The notes below the pieces were generated by a model. The model ran no database searches. It saw nothing but the letters and a program-made list of their open reading frames with translations, and had not been told where the DNA came from. From a bacterium (GTDB lineage Bacteria; Bacillota; Clostridia; Lachnospirales; Lachnospiraceae), in the NCBI GenBank assembly GCA_022774325.1, contig JALFNN010000047.1, forward strand, positions 62,001 through 126,000: 64,000 nt of DNA. Direction: 5' to 3'. Numbering within the stretch: position 1 is the stretch's first letter; every line of letters starts with the position of its first letter. The position numbers were made by a program, and so were the translations under genes. Shown here one piece after another: positions 9,643-20,143 of the stretch.

Positions 9643-9718
9643 TTTCTATTGCGAAATAAGAACAAAGAGAGTAAACTGGACATAAATTTATCAAATGTGA
9701 TAGAAGAGGGTGAAGAAC

Positions 9719-10957
9719 ATGGCAGAGATCAGACCGTTCAGAGGAGTCCGTCCGGCGCCGGAGGTTGTCGCGCAGATTGCAGCACTCCCGTATGATGTAT
9801 ACAGCAGCAGAGAGGCGAGAAAAATCGTGGAGAATAATCCATTGTCTTTTTTGAAAATAGACCGTGCGGAGACGCAGTTTCCGGAAGGGACGGATATGTA
9901 TTCGGAACAGGTATACGAAAGAGCCCGTGATACACTTCGGGAAATGAAGGCAGAGGGGCAGTTTGTTCAGGATGAGAATCCCTGTCTCTATCTTTATGAA
10001 CTTACCATGGATGGCAGGAGCCAGAGAGGACTGGTGTGCTGTGCATCCGTAGATGATTATCTGAATCAGGTTATAAAAAAACATGAGAATACCAGAGAGG
10101 ACAAAGAAATTGACCGGATTCGGCACGTCGATATCTGCAGTGCACATACGGGGCCCATTTTTCTGGCTTATCGTTCCAATGAAGGAATCAGAGAAAAGAT
10201 TACGGAGGCGGTATCCCGGATGCCGGTGTATGATTTCGTGAGTGATGATGGAATCAGGCATCGTGTCTGGAAAATAGAAGAGGAAGAATGGAACCTGGAT
10301 ATCTGCAGACGATTCGGTGAACTGGATAGTCTTTATATCGCAGATGGACATCATCGGGCAGCGTCAGCTGTAAAGGTGGCGCTTAAGAGAAGAAAGGAAA
10401 ATCCGGAATACACCGGAAAAGAAGAATTTAATTATTTTCTGGCGGTTCTTTTTGATGAGGCAGAACTAAGGATTCTGGATTATAACAGAGTGGTGCATCA
10501 GGTTCCAAGTGAGATTATTGGAAATCTTCCGGAGCTTCTTAAGAGCGGGTTTTGGGTTGAGTACACAGGGAAAGAAGAAATCCGGCCGCGGCAGAAAGGT
10601 GGAATTGCCATGTATCTAGAAGAAGGATGGTACCTTCTTAAGGCAAAACCGAAAATTTGCCCGGAAGATGCCGTGAGAGGTTTGGATGTTTCTATTCTTC
10701 AGGATCACATTCTTTCACCGGTTATGGGAATCCAGGATCCGAAGACCGATACAAGGATCCAGTTTGTCGGAGGAATCCGCGGCCTTAAGGAACTGATGAA
10801 TATTGTGGATGGGGAGGAAAATGCAGTGGCATTTGCCATGTTCCCGACTTCTATGCGGGAACTTCTTGAAGTGGCGGATGAAGGGAGACTGATGCCGCCA
10901 AAATCCACATGGTTTGAACCAAAACTAAGAAGCGGAATCTTTATTCATGAGTTTTAG
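9719..10957 (+). CDS. DUF1015 family protein (SerA-associated type)
   Basis: 412 aa cytoplasmic protein. The N-terminus IRPFRGVRPAPEVVAQIAALPYDV and the internal YIADGHHRAASA are hallmarks of the DUF1015 family, which is often next to serA or serC in Clostridia. No serine biosynthesis gene is next to it here. The HHR motif suggests nucleotide or phosphate handling, but no reaction is established. The GTG at 9710 is in frame but GAGGG (9706-9710) places ATG 9719 at the right spacing. The C-terminus LMPPKSTWFEPKLRSG is also typical. Confidence 0.88.
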   Translation: MAEIRPFRGVRPAPEVVAQIAALPYDVYSSREARKIVENNPLSFLKIDRAETQFPEGTDMYSEQVYERARDTLREMKAEGQFVQDENPCLYLYELTMDGRSQRGLVCCASVDDYLNQVIKKHENTREDKEIDRIRHVDICSAHTGPIFLAYRSNEGIREKITEAVSRMPVYDFVSDDGIRHRVWKIEEEEWNLDICRRFGELDSLYIADGHHRAASAVKVALKRRKENPEYTGKEEFNYFLAVLFDEAELRILDYNRVVHQVPSEIIGNLPELLKSGFWVEYTGKEEIRPRQKGGIAMYLEEGWYLLKAKPKICPEDAVRGLDVSILQDHILSPVMGIQDPKTDTRIQFVGGIRGLKELMNIVDGEENAVAFAMFPTSMRELLEVADEGRLMPPKSTWFEPKLRSGIFIHEF

Positions 10958-11024
10958 TGCACTGCCCCAGCACACTAGATTCTAAAGATTTTATGAATCT
11001 TTTATGAATCTTGATTTTCCATTC

Positions 11025-11056
11025 TTGACAAACCGGGGATTGAATACTATTATAAT
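11025..11056 (+). promoter_or_regulatory. Promoter of the valS T-box transcript
   Basis: TTGACA (11025-11030) with TATTAT at 11048-11053 (17-base spacer); an overlapping perfect TATAAT at 11051-11056 would need a 20-base spacer. Just upstream, 10984-11004 holds a weak AAGATT/AATCTT repeat that may end the DUF1015 transcript. Confidence 0.75.
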
Positions 11057-11061
11057 CAATA

Positions 11062-11320
11062 GTTATGAGAAAGGCAGAGAGAAAGAGGAGTATGTATTTA
11101 GGGCCGGAAAGAGAGGACCATTCACTGGCTGAAAGGTGGTTCACGGGAAACGGATACAGAAGGTAGCTTTTGAGCCGGATATCTGAACGGGCGAGTAGGA
11201 TATCACGGGGTGGTTTCCGTTACAGAACTATGAGATATATGAAGTATTAGAGAGACTTCATATAACAAAGGTGGTACCGCGTGATTACTACGCCCTTTAC
11301 GTTTTGTAGAGGGCGTTTTT
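11062..11320 (+). promoter_or_regulatory. T-box leader (valine) with intrinsic terminator
   Basis: Contains the invariant antiterminator segment AAAGGTGGTACCGCG at 11267-11281; its TGGT (11272-11275) would pair with the ACCA end of uncharged tRNA. The stem I region from about 11062 includes AGAGAGGACC and the matching GGTGGTTC side. The specifier is most likely GTA (Val) at 11163-11165 in GAAGGTAGC. The terminator stem ACGCCCT (11290-11296) / AGGGCGT (11310-11316) is followed by TTTTT. Uncharged tRNA-Val should prevent termination and raise valS expression. Confidence 0.93.
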
Positions 11321-11380
11321 ACATTCTTGGCGGAACCTTTATGAACACACAGAAAGTGAATGAAATTTGAGGAGGAAGCA

Positions 11381-14029
11381 ATGAGTAAGAATTTGGAGAA
11401 AACATATAATCCGAAAGAAATTGAACCGAAGCTTTACAAAAAGTGGTGTGAGAAAAAGTACTTCCACGCAGAGGTGGACAGAGACAGGAAGCCGTTTACA
11501 ACGGTGATGCCGCCACCGAATATCACAGGAAAGCTGCACATGGGACATGCGCTTGACAATACGCTTCAGGACATCCTGATCCGTTACAAAAGAATGCAGG
11601 GCTACAATGCACTCTGGATTCCGGGAACAGACCATGCGGCGATTTCGACAGAAGTAAAGGTTACGAATCAACTCAAAGCAGAAGGAATTGATAAGAAAGA
11701 GCTGGGAAGAGAAGGATTCCTTAAGAGGACCTGGCAGTGGAAGGAAGAATATGCCGGAACCATCGAGAGACAGCTTGAAAAGCTCGGTGTATCCTGTGAC
11801 TGGGACAGAGAACGTTTCACCATGGACGAAGGATGTTCCAAAGCAGTAGAAGAAGTATTCATCCGCTTATATGAAAAAGGATATATTTACAAAGGCTCAC
11901 GCATCGTCAACTGGTGTCCGGTATGTAAGACCTGTCTTTCAGACGCAGAAGTAGAACACGAAGAACAGGCAGGACATTTCTGGCATATCAAGTATCCGAT
12001 CATCGGAACAGACCGGTTCCTTGAGATCGCTACAACGCGTCCGGAGACGATGCTTGGTGATACGGCGATTGCGGTACATCCGGATGATGAGAGATATACA
12101 GATATTGTAGGCAAGATGGTACTGCTTCCACTGGTTGGAAGAGAAATACCGATTGTTGCCGATTCTTATGTGGATAAAGAATTTGGAACAGGAGCGGTTA
12201 AGATCACACCGGCTCACGATCCGAACGACTTTGAAGTAGGAAAACGTCATAACCTTCCGGAGATCAATATCATGAATGATGATGCAACGATCGTAGAAGG
12301 CTATGGAAAATATTCCGGCATGGATCGTTATGAGGCAAGAAAGGCTATCGTAGCAGATCTGGAAGAACAGGGATATCTGGTTAAAATTGAAGAACATACA
12401 CATAATGTAGGAACTCATGACCGATGCGGAACAACGGTAGAACCGCTGATCAAACCACAGTGGTTTGTTAAGATGGACGAACTGGCAAAGCCGGCTATCG
12501 AAGCAATTCAAAAGGGAGAACTGAAGTTTGTTCCGGAGCGTTTCAATAAGATTTACCTGCACTGGCTGGAAAATATCCGTGACTGGTGTATTTCCCGTCA
12601 GATCTGGTGGGGGCACAGAATCCCGGCTTACTACTGTGATGAATGCGGTGAGTTTGTAGTCGCAAGAGAGATGCCGGAGGTTTGCCCGCATTGTGGATGC
12701 AAACATTTTACACAGGATGAAGATACACTGGATACATGGTTCAGTTCTGCACTGTGGCCATTCTCCACACTCGGCTGGCCGGATAAGACAGAGGATCTGG
12801 ATTACTTCTATCCGACAGATGTACTGGTAACCGGATACGATATCATTTTCTTCTGGGTAATCCGTATGGTATTCTCCGGATACGAGCATACCGGAAAGGC
12901 ACCGTTCCATACCGTACTGATCCATGGACTGGTACGTGACTCTCAGGGACGTAAGATGAGTAAATCACTTGGAAACGGAATCGATCCGCTGGAAATTATC
13001 GACGAGTACGGCGCCGATGCATTGCGTCTTACACTGGTAACCGGAAATGCACCGGGAAATGATATGCGTTTCTACAATGAACGTGTGGAATCCAGCCGGA
13101 ATTTTGCAAATAAAGTCTGGAATGCATCACGGTTCATCCTGATGAATATGGAAGACAAAGTGATCTCCAAACCGGATGACAGGGATCTGACCATGACGGA
13201 TAAATGGATTTTGTCCAAGGTGAATACACTTGCAAAAGATGTGACTGACAATATGGACAAATTCGAACTTGGTATCGCAGTACAGAAAGTATATGATTTC
13301 ATCTGGGATGAATTCTGTGATTGGTATATCGAACTTGTAAAATACAGAATCTATCATTCTGATGAGAACTATAAGAGTGCAAATGCAGCACTCTGGACTC
13401 TGAAAACGGTTCTTGGAAATGCACTGAAGATGCTGCATCCATTTATGCCGTTTGTAACGGAGGAGATTTATGGAGCACTGGTTCCGGAAGAGGAATCTTT
13501 GATGATGTCTTCCTGGCCGAGCTATATTGATGAGTGGAACTTCCCGGAAGCAGAGAAGGTTACCGATCACATGAAGGAAGTCATCCGCGGTGTAAGAAAT
13601 GCACGTGCAGAGATGAATGTTCCGCCTAGCCGCAAAGCGAAAGTGTTTGTCGTATGTGAAAGTGCTGAACTCAGGGAAGGACTTACGCAGCTGATCACTT
13701 CGGCATGTCCGCTTATGAGTGCGAGCGAATTGGATATTCAGGCTGATAAAGCAGGTATTGCAGATGATGCGGTGTCGATCGTAGTGCCGGATGCAGTGGT
13801 TTATGTTCCGCTGGAAGAACTGATCGATTTTGAACAGGAAATTGAGCGTCTTACAAAAGAAGAGGCAAGACTGAACAAAGAAATTGCCCGCGCAAACGGA
13901 ATGCTGAACAATGAAAAATTTGTCAGCAAAGCACCTCAGGCAAAGGTTGATGAGGAAAAGGCGAAGCTTGAAAAATATACACAGATGCTTGAGCAGGTAA
14001 AAGAACGTCTTGCAGGTCTGAAAAAATAA
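11381..14029 (+). CDS. valS: Valyl-tRNA synthetase
   Basis: Charges tRNA-Val; class I synthetase. HIGH-type motif HMGH at residues 53-56, KMSKS at 525-529, an editing (CP1) domain with [12 protein letters not shown], and a C-terminal coiled coil (residues about 810-880, [19 protein letters not shown]). A Zn-ribbon-like CDECG...CPHCGCKH lies near residues 420-445. 882 aa, normal. The frame is open from 11360, but GGAGGAAG at 11370-11377 selects ATG 11381. Controlled by the T-box. Confidence 0.97.
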   Translation: MSKNLEKTYNPKEIEPKLYKKWCEKKYFHAEVDRDRKPFTTVMPPPNITGKLHMGHALDNTLQDILIRYKRMQGYNALWIPGTDHAAISTEVKVTNQLKAEGIDKKELGREGFLKRTWQWKEEYAGTIERQLEKLGVSCDWDRERFTMDEGCSKAVEEVFIRLYEKGYIYKGSRIVNWCPVCKTCLSDAEVEHEEQAGHFWHIKYPIIGTDRFLEIATTRPETMLGDTAIAVHPDDERYTDIVGKMVLLPLVGREIPIVADSYVDKEFGTGAVKITPAHDPNDFEVGKRHNLPEINIMNDDATIVEGYGKYSGMDRYEARKAIVADLEEQGYLVKIEEHTHNVGTHDRCGTTVEPLIKPQWFVKMDELAKPAIEAIQKGELKFVPERFNKIYLHWLENIRDWCISRQIWWGHRIPAYYCDECGEFVVAREMPEVCPHCGCKHFTQDEDTLDTWFSSALWPFSTLGWPDKTEDLDYFYPTDVLVTGYDIIFFWVIRMVFSGYEHTGKAPFHTVLIHGLVRDSQGRKMSKSLGNGIDPLEIIDEYGADALRLTLVTGNAPGNDMRFYNERVESSRNFANKVWNASRFILMNMEDKVISKPDDRDLTMTDKWILSKVNTLAKDVTDNMDKFELGIAVQKVYDFIWDEFCDWYIELVKYRIYHSDENYKSANAALWTLKTVLGNALKMLHPFMPFVTEEIYGALVPEEESLMMSSWPSYIDEWNFPEAEKVTDHMKEVIRGVRNARAEMNVPPSRKAKVFVVCESAELREGLTQLITSACPLMSASELDIQADKAGIADDAVSIVVPDAVVYVPLEELIDFEQEIERLTKEEARLNKEIARANGMLNNEKFVSKAPQAKVDEEKAKLEKYTQMLEQVKERLAGLKK

Positions 14030-14037
14030 AAGTATGG

Positions 14038-14065
14038 CAGGCAGATGCCGGAAGGTATCTGCCTG
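14038..14065 (+). terminator. Hairpin after valS
   Basis: CAGGCAGAT (14038-14046) pairs perfectly with ATCTGCCTG (14057-14065) around a 10-base loop. It lacks a strong U-tract, so it may be a weak terminator or processing hairpin. Confidence 0.5.
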
Positions 14066-14112
14066 AATGGTGCATAAAAACGTAAAAAGAGAGGAATACA
14101 AGAGGTTGTTTT

Positions 14113-16371
14113 ATGAAAAAAATTCAGTTTAAGAAATTCAAATTCAAGAATCCTGATATCAGTGGAAGTATTCAAAAACTGAAGAATTTAAGAATGGAAG
14201 ACATCAAGGATTACTGGAAAATGAAGCATGAACGCCGGGAAAGGATTCTGGAGGAGCGAAGAAACAGTGAATTTTCCAGAAAGATGGCACCGTATTACCG
14301 GCTGATGAATCGTTTCTCGCTGCTTCTTCATGCAATCTGGGCAATTCTGATCAATTTTATAATTGAAGCCTTATCAAGACATTCTTTGATAGAAGCATGG
14401 GATTACATGACAAAGTCACCGCTTGTATTTTCCTATAATGCATTTATGATATTTGTCACTTTTACCGTTGTATATCTGGTACGGCGGAGGGTGTTTGCAA
14501 GAATTATTATCAGCGTGGTATGGTTGTTCCTGGGGGTCTGCAATGGCATCATGCTGTTGAAACGAGTTACGCCTTTTAATGCCCAGGATTTGAAGACTTT
14601 TAAAGAAGGCCTATCGCTTTTTACTAATTATTTTTCCCCGTTTGAACTGATCATGATTGCAGTCGGTGTGAGTGCACTTTTGGTATGGGGTGTTGCCATG
14701 TGGCGAAGAGGAGGGCAATATGAAGGAAAAATGCACCGTCTTCTTGCGCTTGCAGGTGTTATTGTGAGCTTTGGAGCATATTCTCTGGTGACAGATCTGG
14801 CAGTTGAAAACAGAGTTGTTTCCACATATTTTGGGAATATTGCGTTTGCCTATGAGGATTATGGACTTCCATATTGCTTTGCCGCGAGCCTGTTTAATAC
14901 AGGAATTTCGCAGCCGAATGATTATAATGAAGATACAATTCAGAGAATCAGCAATAACGGAGAACTGACAGAGAGTACTGCTGATACGGATGTTATGCCG
15001 AATGTGCTTTTTGTGCAGCTGGAGTCATTCTTTGACACTTCTGAGTATGAAGCACTTCAGACATCGATGGATCCGTTGCCAAATCTTAGAGAGATGTTTG
15101 AAGAGTATTCTTCCGGGTATTTTAAAGTGCCTTCTGTGGGTGCCGGAACGGCGAACACGGAATTTGAGGTGCTGACGGGGATGAACCTGCGTTATTTCGG
15201 CCCGGGAGAATATCCGTATAAAACGGTTCTCAAGAATCAGACGGCAGAGAGTGCAGCCACTGCATTTGCCGAGTTCGGATATGGTACACATGCGATTCAT
15301 AACAACGGCGGAAATTTCTACAGTCGTGCAAAAGTATTTAACAATATTGGATTTGATACATTTACCAGTAAAGAATTTATGAATATTCTTCAGTTGACTG
15401 AAAACGGATGGGCCAAGGATGATATTCTTCTAACGCATATTGCGGATGCGTTGGATTCAACAGAACAGCAGGATTTTGTCTTTACCATTAGTGTGCAGGG
15501 CCATGGAAATTACCCGGAGACGAAGCTGATCGAGAATCCGAGGATCACAGTCAGCGGAATGGAAACTGAGGAAAAGAATAATGCCTGGGAATATTATGTC
15601 AATCAGGTATATGAGATGGATCAGTTTGCCGGAAATCTGGTGAAGATGATGGAAGAGCGGGGAGAGCCTACGGTCATTGTTTTCTATGGTGACCATCTTC
15701 CGACAATGGGACTGGAGGCAAAGGATCTGAAGAGCCGTTATCTCTATAATACGAATTATGTGATCTGGGATAATCTTGGACTTGAGAAGCAGGATCGCAA
15801 TATACCGGCATATCAGATTATGGCCGATGTGATGGAACGGTTGGGACTGCATTCCGGAACAGTATTTAATTACCATCAGCAGAGAAGAAAGACGAAGGAT
15901 TATCTGCTCGATCTGGAACTTCTGCAGTATGATATACTTTATGGAAAACAGTATGTGTATGAGGGAGAGCTTCCGATTACGGAAGGCCATATGGAAATGG
16001 GAATTAAAGAAGTGACGCTGACCGGACTGAATAGTAATCTGAATGGAAGTTACAGCCTCTATGGAACAAACTTTACGAAATGGAGTAAAGTTTATATTAA
16101 CGGAGAGAAGCAGAAGAGCACATTTTTGAATAATACGCGAATTGAACTTCCGGAAAGCAAACTGGAAGAGGGCGATATTATAACAGTTAGTCAGGTGGGA
16201 TCCAGCAATACGATATTCTGCACATCTGCGGAATATATCTGGATGAGTGGAAACCTATTAAAATATACAGATGAGCTGAAGCAGCAACTGGAAAGAGATC
16301 AGGGTACGACAGTTTCTGAAGTGAAGGATACAGATGCAAAAAAAGAGCCGGAAACGGAGGAAAATCAGTAA
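14113..16371 (+). CDS. LTA synthase family sulfatase-fold membrane protein
   Basis: 752 aa. A basic cytoplasmic N-terminus (residues 1-65) is followed by about five membrane segments (residues 70-235) and an extracellular alkaline phosphatase/sulfatase-type domain (about 290-600). LFVQLESFFD and VGAGTANTEFEVLTG match the LtaS metal/Thr active site, and FYGDHLPTMG the later metal site; the Thr in AGTANTEFE is the expected nucleophile. Likely transfers glycerol phosphate or a similar group onto an envelope polymer. The last 110 residues (VTLTGLNSNLNGSYSLYG...) resemble an Ig-like/TIG bead fused to the catalytic domain. Single gene between valS and folC. Confidence 0.85.
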   Translation: MKKIQFKKFKFKNPDISGSIQKLKNLRMEDIKDYWKMKHERRERILEERRNSEFSRKMAPYYRLMNRFSLLLHAIWAILINFIIEALSRHSLIEAWDYMTKSPLVFSYNAFMIFVTFTVVYLVRRRVFARIIISVVWLFLGVCNGIMLLKRVTPFNAQDLKTFKEGLSLFTNYFSPFELIMIAVGVSALLVWGVAMWRRGGQYEGKMHRLLALAGVIVSFGAYSLVTDLAVENRVVSTYFGNIAFAYEDYGLPYCFAASLFNTGISQPNDYNEDTIQRISNNGELTESTADTDVMPNVLFVQLESFFDTSEYEALQTSMDPLPNLREMFEEYSSGYFKVPSVGAGTANTEFEVLTGMNLRYFGPGEYPYKTVLKNQTAESAATAFAEFGYGTHAIHNNGGNFYSRAKVFNNIGFDTFTSKEFMNILQLTENGWAKDDILLTHIADALDSTEQQDFVFTISVQGHGNYPETKLIENPRITVSGMETEEKNNAWEYYVNQVYEMDQFAGNLVKMMEERGEPTVIVFYGDHLPTMGLEAKDLKSRYLYNTNYVIWDNLGLEKQDRNIPAYQIMADVMERLGLHSGTVFNYHQQRRKTKDYLLDLELLQYDILYGKQYVYEGELPITEGHMEMGIKEVTLTGLNSNLNGSYSLYGTNFTKWSKVYINGEKQKSTFLNNTRIELPESKLEEGDIITVSQVGSSNTIFCTSAEYIWMSGNLLKYTDELKQQLERDQGTTVSEVKDTDAKKEPETEENQ

Positions 16372-16395
16372 CATTCTGCACAGTGAGGGGAAAGC

Positions 16396-17706
16396 GTGTA
16401 TTACGAAGAAATTATTCATTATATAGAAGAGATACCTAAATTTACGAAAAAACACACATTAGAACATACTCGGTATTTTTTGAGAAGACTTGGAAGTCCC
16501 TGTCACAACAGAAAAATCATTCATGTGGCAGGGACGAATGGAAAGGGGAGCGTCTGCGCATATATGCAGGCGATTCTTCTTTCTGAGGGGAAAAGTGTTG
16601 GACTTTTTACATCCCCTCATTTAGAAAAAATGAATGAGAGAATCAAAATTAACGGAATCGACATTACAGATGAAAAATTTGAAAAAATATTTAACAGTGT
16701 GAAGGGTGTCGTGAATGAAATGGAAGAGGAAGGAATCGGACACCCCTCGTATTTTGAATTTCTGTACGGAATGGGAATGACAGCATTTGAAGATGCCGGG
16801 ACAGAGTATGTGATTCTGGAGACCGGGCTGGGAGGACGTCTGGATGCGACAAATTCATTTGCGCATCCGTGTCTTACGGTGATTACTTCCATTGGAATGG
16901 ATCATACAGAGATTCTGGGGGATACGTTGGAACAGATTGCTGCAGAAAAGGCCGGGATCATAAAGGCAAAGGTTCCGGTTTTCTTCGATGGAAGCTGTCC
17001 GGAAGCAGCTGCCGTAATCCGTCGAATGGCAGCAAATGTCGGTGCACCATGTAAAGAAATCGGGAAAGATGCGTTCGAAATTCAGGAAATTACGGACAAA
17101 CATATTGCTTTTTCCATTTGTAGTGAGTATGATAGTAATACCAAATGGCAGGTTGAAAGTACCGGCATTTATCAGGTTATGAATGCAGGAATAGCCATTA
17201 TGGCGATGCGGTCCATATTGGGTGATGAGGCAGACACGGAGAAATGGAAGGCCGCAGTGGCTGCCACATACTGGCCGGGAAGAATGGAAACAGTTATGAA
17301 GAATGTCGTTCTGGATGGGGCACATAATCTGGCTGCAATAAACCGATTCGCGGAAAGTATCCGGGAGCAGAAAAAAGCAGGGAATTTATTGAAAGATAAA
17401 CTGGTCATTTTATTTTCGGCTGTTTCGGATAAAGATTATGAACATATGATCAAGGTGCTTTGTCAGGATGTGGATGCAGACGTATATGTTATAACAAAAC
17501 TGGAAGATAAAAGAGGGGCAGATGCCAGGACCCTGGCGGAAGTATTTGAGAAATATACGGAAAAGCCGGTTCTGGAAGAAGCGTCTCTTAGTGAGGCATT
17601 TGAACGTGCAATAGAAGAGAAAGGAAAGAATGGAAGGCTGTATTGCCTTGGTTCTTTGTATCTGATTGGTGAGCTGAAAAGGCTGATAGGAGGCAGACAT
17701 GCTTAA
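16396..17706 (+). CDS. folC: Folylpolyglutamate synthase / dihydrofolate synthase
   Basis: Adds glutamate to dihydropteroate and to folates. Mur-ligase-type ATP loop HVAGTNGKGSVCAY, then GLFTSPHLE, ETGLGGRLDATN and ITSIGMDHTEILG. GTG start at 16396 with GAGGGG upstream; 436 aa is typical. Its last codons overlap the start of the next small gene (ATGCTTAA). Confidence 0.95.
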   Translation: MYYEEIIHYIEEIPKFTKKHTLEHTRYFLRRLGSPCHNRKIIHVAGTNGKGSVCAYMQAILLSEGKSVGLFTSPHLEKMNERIKINGIDITDEKFEKIFNSVKGVVNEMEEEGIGHPSYFEFLYGMGMTAFEDAGTEYVILETGLGGRLDATNSFAHPCLTVITSIGMDHTEILGDTLEQIAAEKAGIIKAKVPVFFDGSCPEAAAVIRRMAANVGAPCKEIGKDAFEIQEITDKHIAFSICSEYDSNTKWQVESTGIYQVMNAGIAIMAMRSILGDEADTEKWKAAVAATYWPGRMETVMKNVVLDGAHNLAAINRFAESIREQKKAGNLLKDKLVILFSAVSDKDYEHMIKVLCQDVDADVYVITKLEDKRGADARTLAEVFEKYTEKPVLEEASLSEAFERAIEEKGKNGRLYCLGSLYLIGELKRLIGGRHA

Positions 17707-17833
17707 TTTTGAAGAAGAACTGAAGAAATTTAAACCAAGTCTGGAAGTGGAAGAGATTGAAAAAGCTGTTTATGAAGAAGATTTGACGGATATGACAGAT
17801 ATTTTGCGGGAGATGCTTGAAAAAGCAAAATAG
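17699..17833 (+). CDS. Small acidic protein of unknown function (44 aa)
   Basis: ATG 17699 overlaps the folC stop; AGGAGG (17689-17694 region, ATAGGAGGCAGAC) is its ribosome site inside folC. The product MLNFEEELKKFKPSLEVEEI... is highly charged and predicted helical, with Asp/Glu-rich end. It is translationally coupled to folC and followed 11 bases later by the TPR gene. No family is recognised. Confidence 0.65.
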   Translation: MLNFEEELKKFKPSLEVEEIEKAVYEEDLTDMTDILREMLEKAK

Positions 17834-17844
17834 GGGAGAGTTTC

Positions 17845-19227
17845 ATGGATTATTTACAGAAGTTTGCGTATCAGTCAAATTACTGGTACAATGATGGTCT
17901 GAAAAAGGCAAAAATCCGGGATCTGTCCGGGGCTATTTTGTCTTTGAGGAGGAGTTTACAATATAACAGAGAGAATATTGCGGCAAGAAATCTATTGGGA
18001 CTTGTGTATTATGGCCGAGGCGAAGTGGTAGAGGCTTTGGTGGAGTGGATCATCAGTAAGAATTTCAAGTCTTATGAGAATATTGCCAATTACTATATTA
18101 AAAAAGTACAGGAGACACCGAGTGAGCTGGAGACGATCAATCAGGCGATTCACAAATACAATCAGTGCCTTCTATATTGTCGCCAGAATGGAGAGGATCT
18201 TGCAATCATACAGCTTAAAAAGGTCATTGCAGCGCATCCGAGTTTCCTGAAGGCGCATCAGCTTCTTGCACTTTTATACCTTCATACAGAGCAGTATGCT
18301 AAGGCAAGGCAGATCTTGCGACGTGCGCATAAGATGGACATTACCAACGAGATCACACTTGCGTATATGCATGAATTGACACAGATGCGAAGTCAGAAAG
18401 TGGCAAAGCTGAAAGAAGAGAAGGAACAGACGGTAACCTATAATCTCGGAAATGAAACGATCATCCAGCCGGTATCTGCGAGCCTTAAAGATAATGCGGC
18501 TGTGCTGACGATTGTCAACATTCTGATTGGCATTCTGGTCGGGGCAGCAGTAGTCTGGTTTCTTATATCGCCTGCTGTCAACCAGAAACGTACAGAAAAT
18601 GCGAACCGGAATGTGATTGCATTGAGTGAAGAGGTGGAGTCGCGGGATACACAGATTGAGACATTGAAAAAAGAACTGGAAAGTTATCGGAATACCAGTG
18701 ATCAGGCAGAAAATGCATTGCAGACTGCCCAGTCCACACAGCAAAGTTATGAGGCTTTGATGAAGGTGGCGGAGCAGTACGAAGGCGGAGCAACCAGTAA
18801 TGCAGACATGTTGGATGGACTGTTTACGGTGAGCCCGGATGCGCTGGGCGAACAAGGAAAAGCTATCTATGATGAAATCTCAGGAGAGCTTTTCCCGACG
18901 ATGTGTTCACGCCTTCTTGCACGGGCAAAGGAGAATCTGAATGAAAGCAATTATGCAGATGCAGTCACGAATCTGGAGAAGGTCGTCAGAATGGAGGCAG
19001 GTTATAGCGATGGTGAGGCTATGAAACTTCTGGGAGATGCATATGCCGGCAGCGGTGATGCTGATAAGGCGAAAGAAGCATATGGGAAGGTCGTATCAGA
19101 TTATTCAGGAACACAGGCTGCGACAGATGCCCAGAGTGCTCTGGATGCAATGAATACAGCATCGTCACAGAATGACGGACAAAATACAGCAGATGGCAGC
19201 CAGACGGGAAATACAGGAACAGAATAG
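17845..19227 (+). CDS. Membrane-anchored TPR protein
   Basis: 460 aa. Tetratricopeptide-like repeats occupy residues about 1-185 (LSGAILSLRRSLQYNRENIAA, AIIQLKKVIAAHPSFLKAH), one membrane segment at about 217-240 (VLTIVNILIGILVGAAVVWFL), a coiled coil at about 250-305 and further TPR units near 370-440 outside the membrane. The tail is low-complexity Ser/Thr/Gln/Gly. Likely a scaffold in envelope processes; no enzyme motif. GGGAGAG precedes ATG 17845. Confidence 0.75.
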   Translation: MDYLQKFAYQSNYWYNDGLKKAKIRDLSGAILSLRRSLQYNRENIAARNLLGLVYYGRGEVVEALVEWIISKNFKSYENIANYYIKKVQETPSELETINQAIHKYNQCLLYCRQNGEDLAIIQLKKVIAAHPSFLKAHQLLALLYLHTEQYAKARQILRRAHKMDITNEITLAYMHELTQMRSQKVAKLKEEKEQTVTYNLGNETIIQPVSASLKDNAAVLTIVNILIGILVGAAVVWFLISPAVNQKRTENANRNVIALSEEVESRDTQIETLKKELESYRNTSDQAENALQTAQSTQQSYEALMKVAEQYEGGATSNADMLDGLFTVSPDALGEQGKAIYDEISGELFPTMCSRLLARAKENLNESNYADAVTNLEKVVRMEAGYSDGEAMKLLGDAYAGSGDADKAKEAYGKVVSDYSGTQAATDAQSALDAMNTASSQNDGQNTADGSQTGNTGTE

Positions 19228-19258
19228 AGGAAAATCATTATCATAATATACGAGAGAG

Positions 19259-19294
19259 AAGGATATGCGGATATGCATATCCTTTTTCTTTTGG
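19259..19294 (+). terminator. Intrinsic terminator before spoIIA
   Basis: AAGGATATGC (19259-19268) pairs with GCATATCCTT (19275-19284) around a 6-base loop and runs into TTTCTTTT. It isolates the TPR gene from the sporulation operon. Confidence 0.88.
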
Positions 19295-19358
19295 TTCTGT
19301 GGTAAGGCATATGATAAAAGCGTCCGTTGGGCGTGAATTAATAAAAGGAGGAGTATCT

Positions 19359-19673
19359 ATGCAGTATCAGGTTGAAGAAAATTGTCTGACGATTTTTCTG
19401 CCAAAGGAGGTGGATCATCACAATGCGGAAGAAATCAGAAAAGAGGCCGATCAGGTCATTGCAAAGAAGCATATTAAGCATGTGATATTTGATTTTAGCA
19501 GTACGAATTTTATGGACAGCTCCGGGATTGGAGTCATTATGGGAAGATATAGGCAGATCTATCTTCTCGGAGGTGAAGTCTGGGCGGTTCATGTGGGAGA
19601 ACGCATGAAGAAAATCCTGAATATGTCAGGGGTAACCAAAATTATGCAGCTTTATGAGGAGGATATGGAGTAA
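19359..19673 (+). CDS. spoIIAA: Anti-sigma F factor antagonist
   Basis: STAS-domain protein that releases sigma F by binding SpoIIAB in the forespore. MDSSGIGVIMG is the phosphorylation loop; Ser55 is the expected target of SpoIIAB kinase. 104 aa from ATG 19359, chosen over the upstream ATG 19299 because AAAAGGAGGAG sits directly before it. The stop overlaps the spoIIAB ATG (TAATG). I could not find a convincing sigma-H promoter in 19285-19350. Confidence 0.95.
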   Translation: MQYQVEENCLTIFLPKEVDHHNAEEIRKEADQVIAKKHIKHVIFDFSSTNFMDSSGIGVIMGRYRQIYLLGGEVWAVHVGERMKKILNMSGVTKIMQLYEEDME

Positions 19674-20143
19674 TGGAATATGCAGCAGAGGGAAAGAAAA
19701 ATGAGATGGAGCTGGTATTTGACAGCCTGTCAGAAAACGAAGGATTTGCAAGAGTTGCCGTGGCGGCATTTATGACACAGATGAATCCGATTCTGGAGGA
19801 AGTGTCCGATGTGAAAACAGCAGTTTCCGAAGCCGTTACAAATTCGATTATTCACGGCTATGAGAAGGAAAAAGGCAAAATACGAATTTATTGTTGTGTT
19901 TCAGGAAGGGAACTTTACTTAGAAGTGGAAGATTATGGAATCGGAATTGAAGATGTTCAAAGAGCGATGGAGCCACTTTATACTTCGAAACCGGAGCAGG
20001 ATCGTTCCGGTATGGGGTTTGCATTTATGGAAGCGTTTATGGACAAAGTAGAAGTAGAATCCATTCCCGGCGAAGGGACGATCGTTAAAATGAAAAAAAC
20101 AACAGGAGACAGTAATCAAATATGGAACACACGCTCGCTTTAA
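19673..20143 (+). CDS. spoIIAB: Anti-sigma F factor, serine kinase
   Basis: GHKL-fold kinase that holds sigma F inactive and phosphorylates SpoIIAA. The ATP-binding N box is AVSEAVTNSIIHGYE, followed by VEDYGIGI and GMGFAFMEAFMD. 156 aa, slightly longer than the B. subtilis protein because the end overlaps the first 22 bases of sigF. Middle gene of the conserved spoIIA operon. Confidence 0.95.
   Translation: MEYAAEGKKNEMELVFDSLSENEGFARVAVAAFMTQMNPILEEVSDVKTAVSEAVTNSIIHGYEKEKGKIRIYCCVSGRELYLEVEDYGIGIEDVQRAMEPLYTSKPEQDRSGMGFAFMEAFMDKVEVESIPGEGTIVKMKKTTGDSNQIWNTRSL

Noticed and set aside
11939..12925. Minus-strand open frame of 328 codons opposite valS
   Set aside because: Shadow frame; composition matches antisense of a conserved gene and no family motif is visible.
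19285..19350. Sigma-H promoter for spoIIA
   Set aside because: A GAAT at 19335 exists but no AGGA box at the correct distance.
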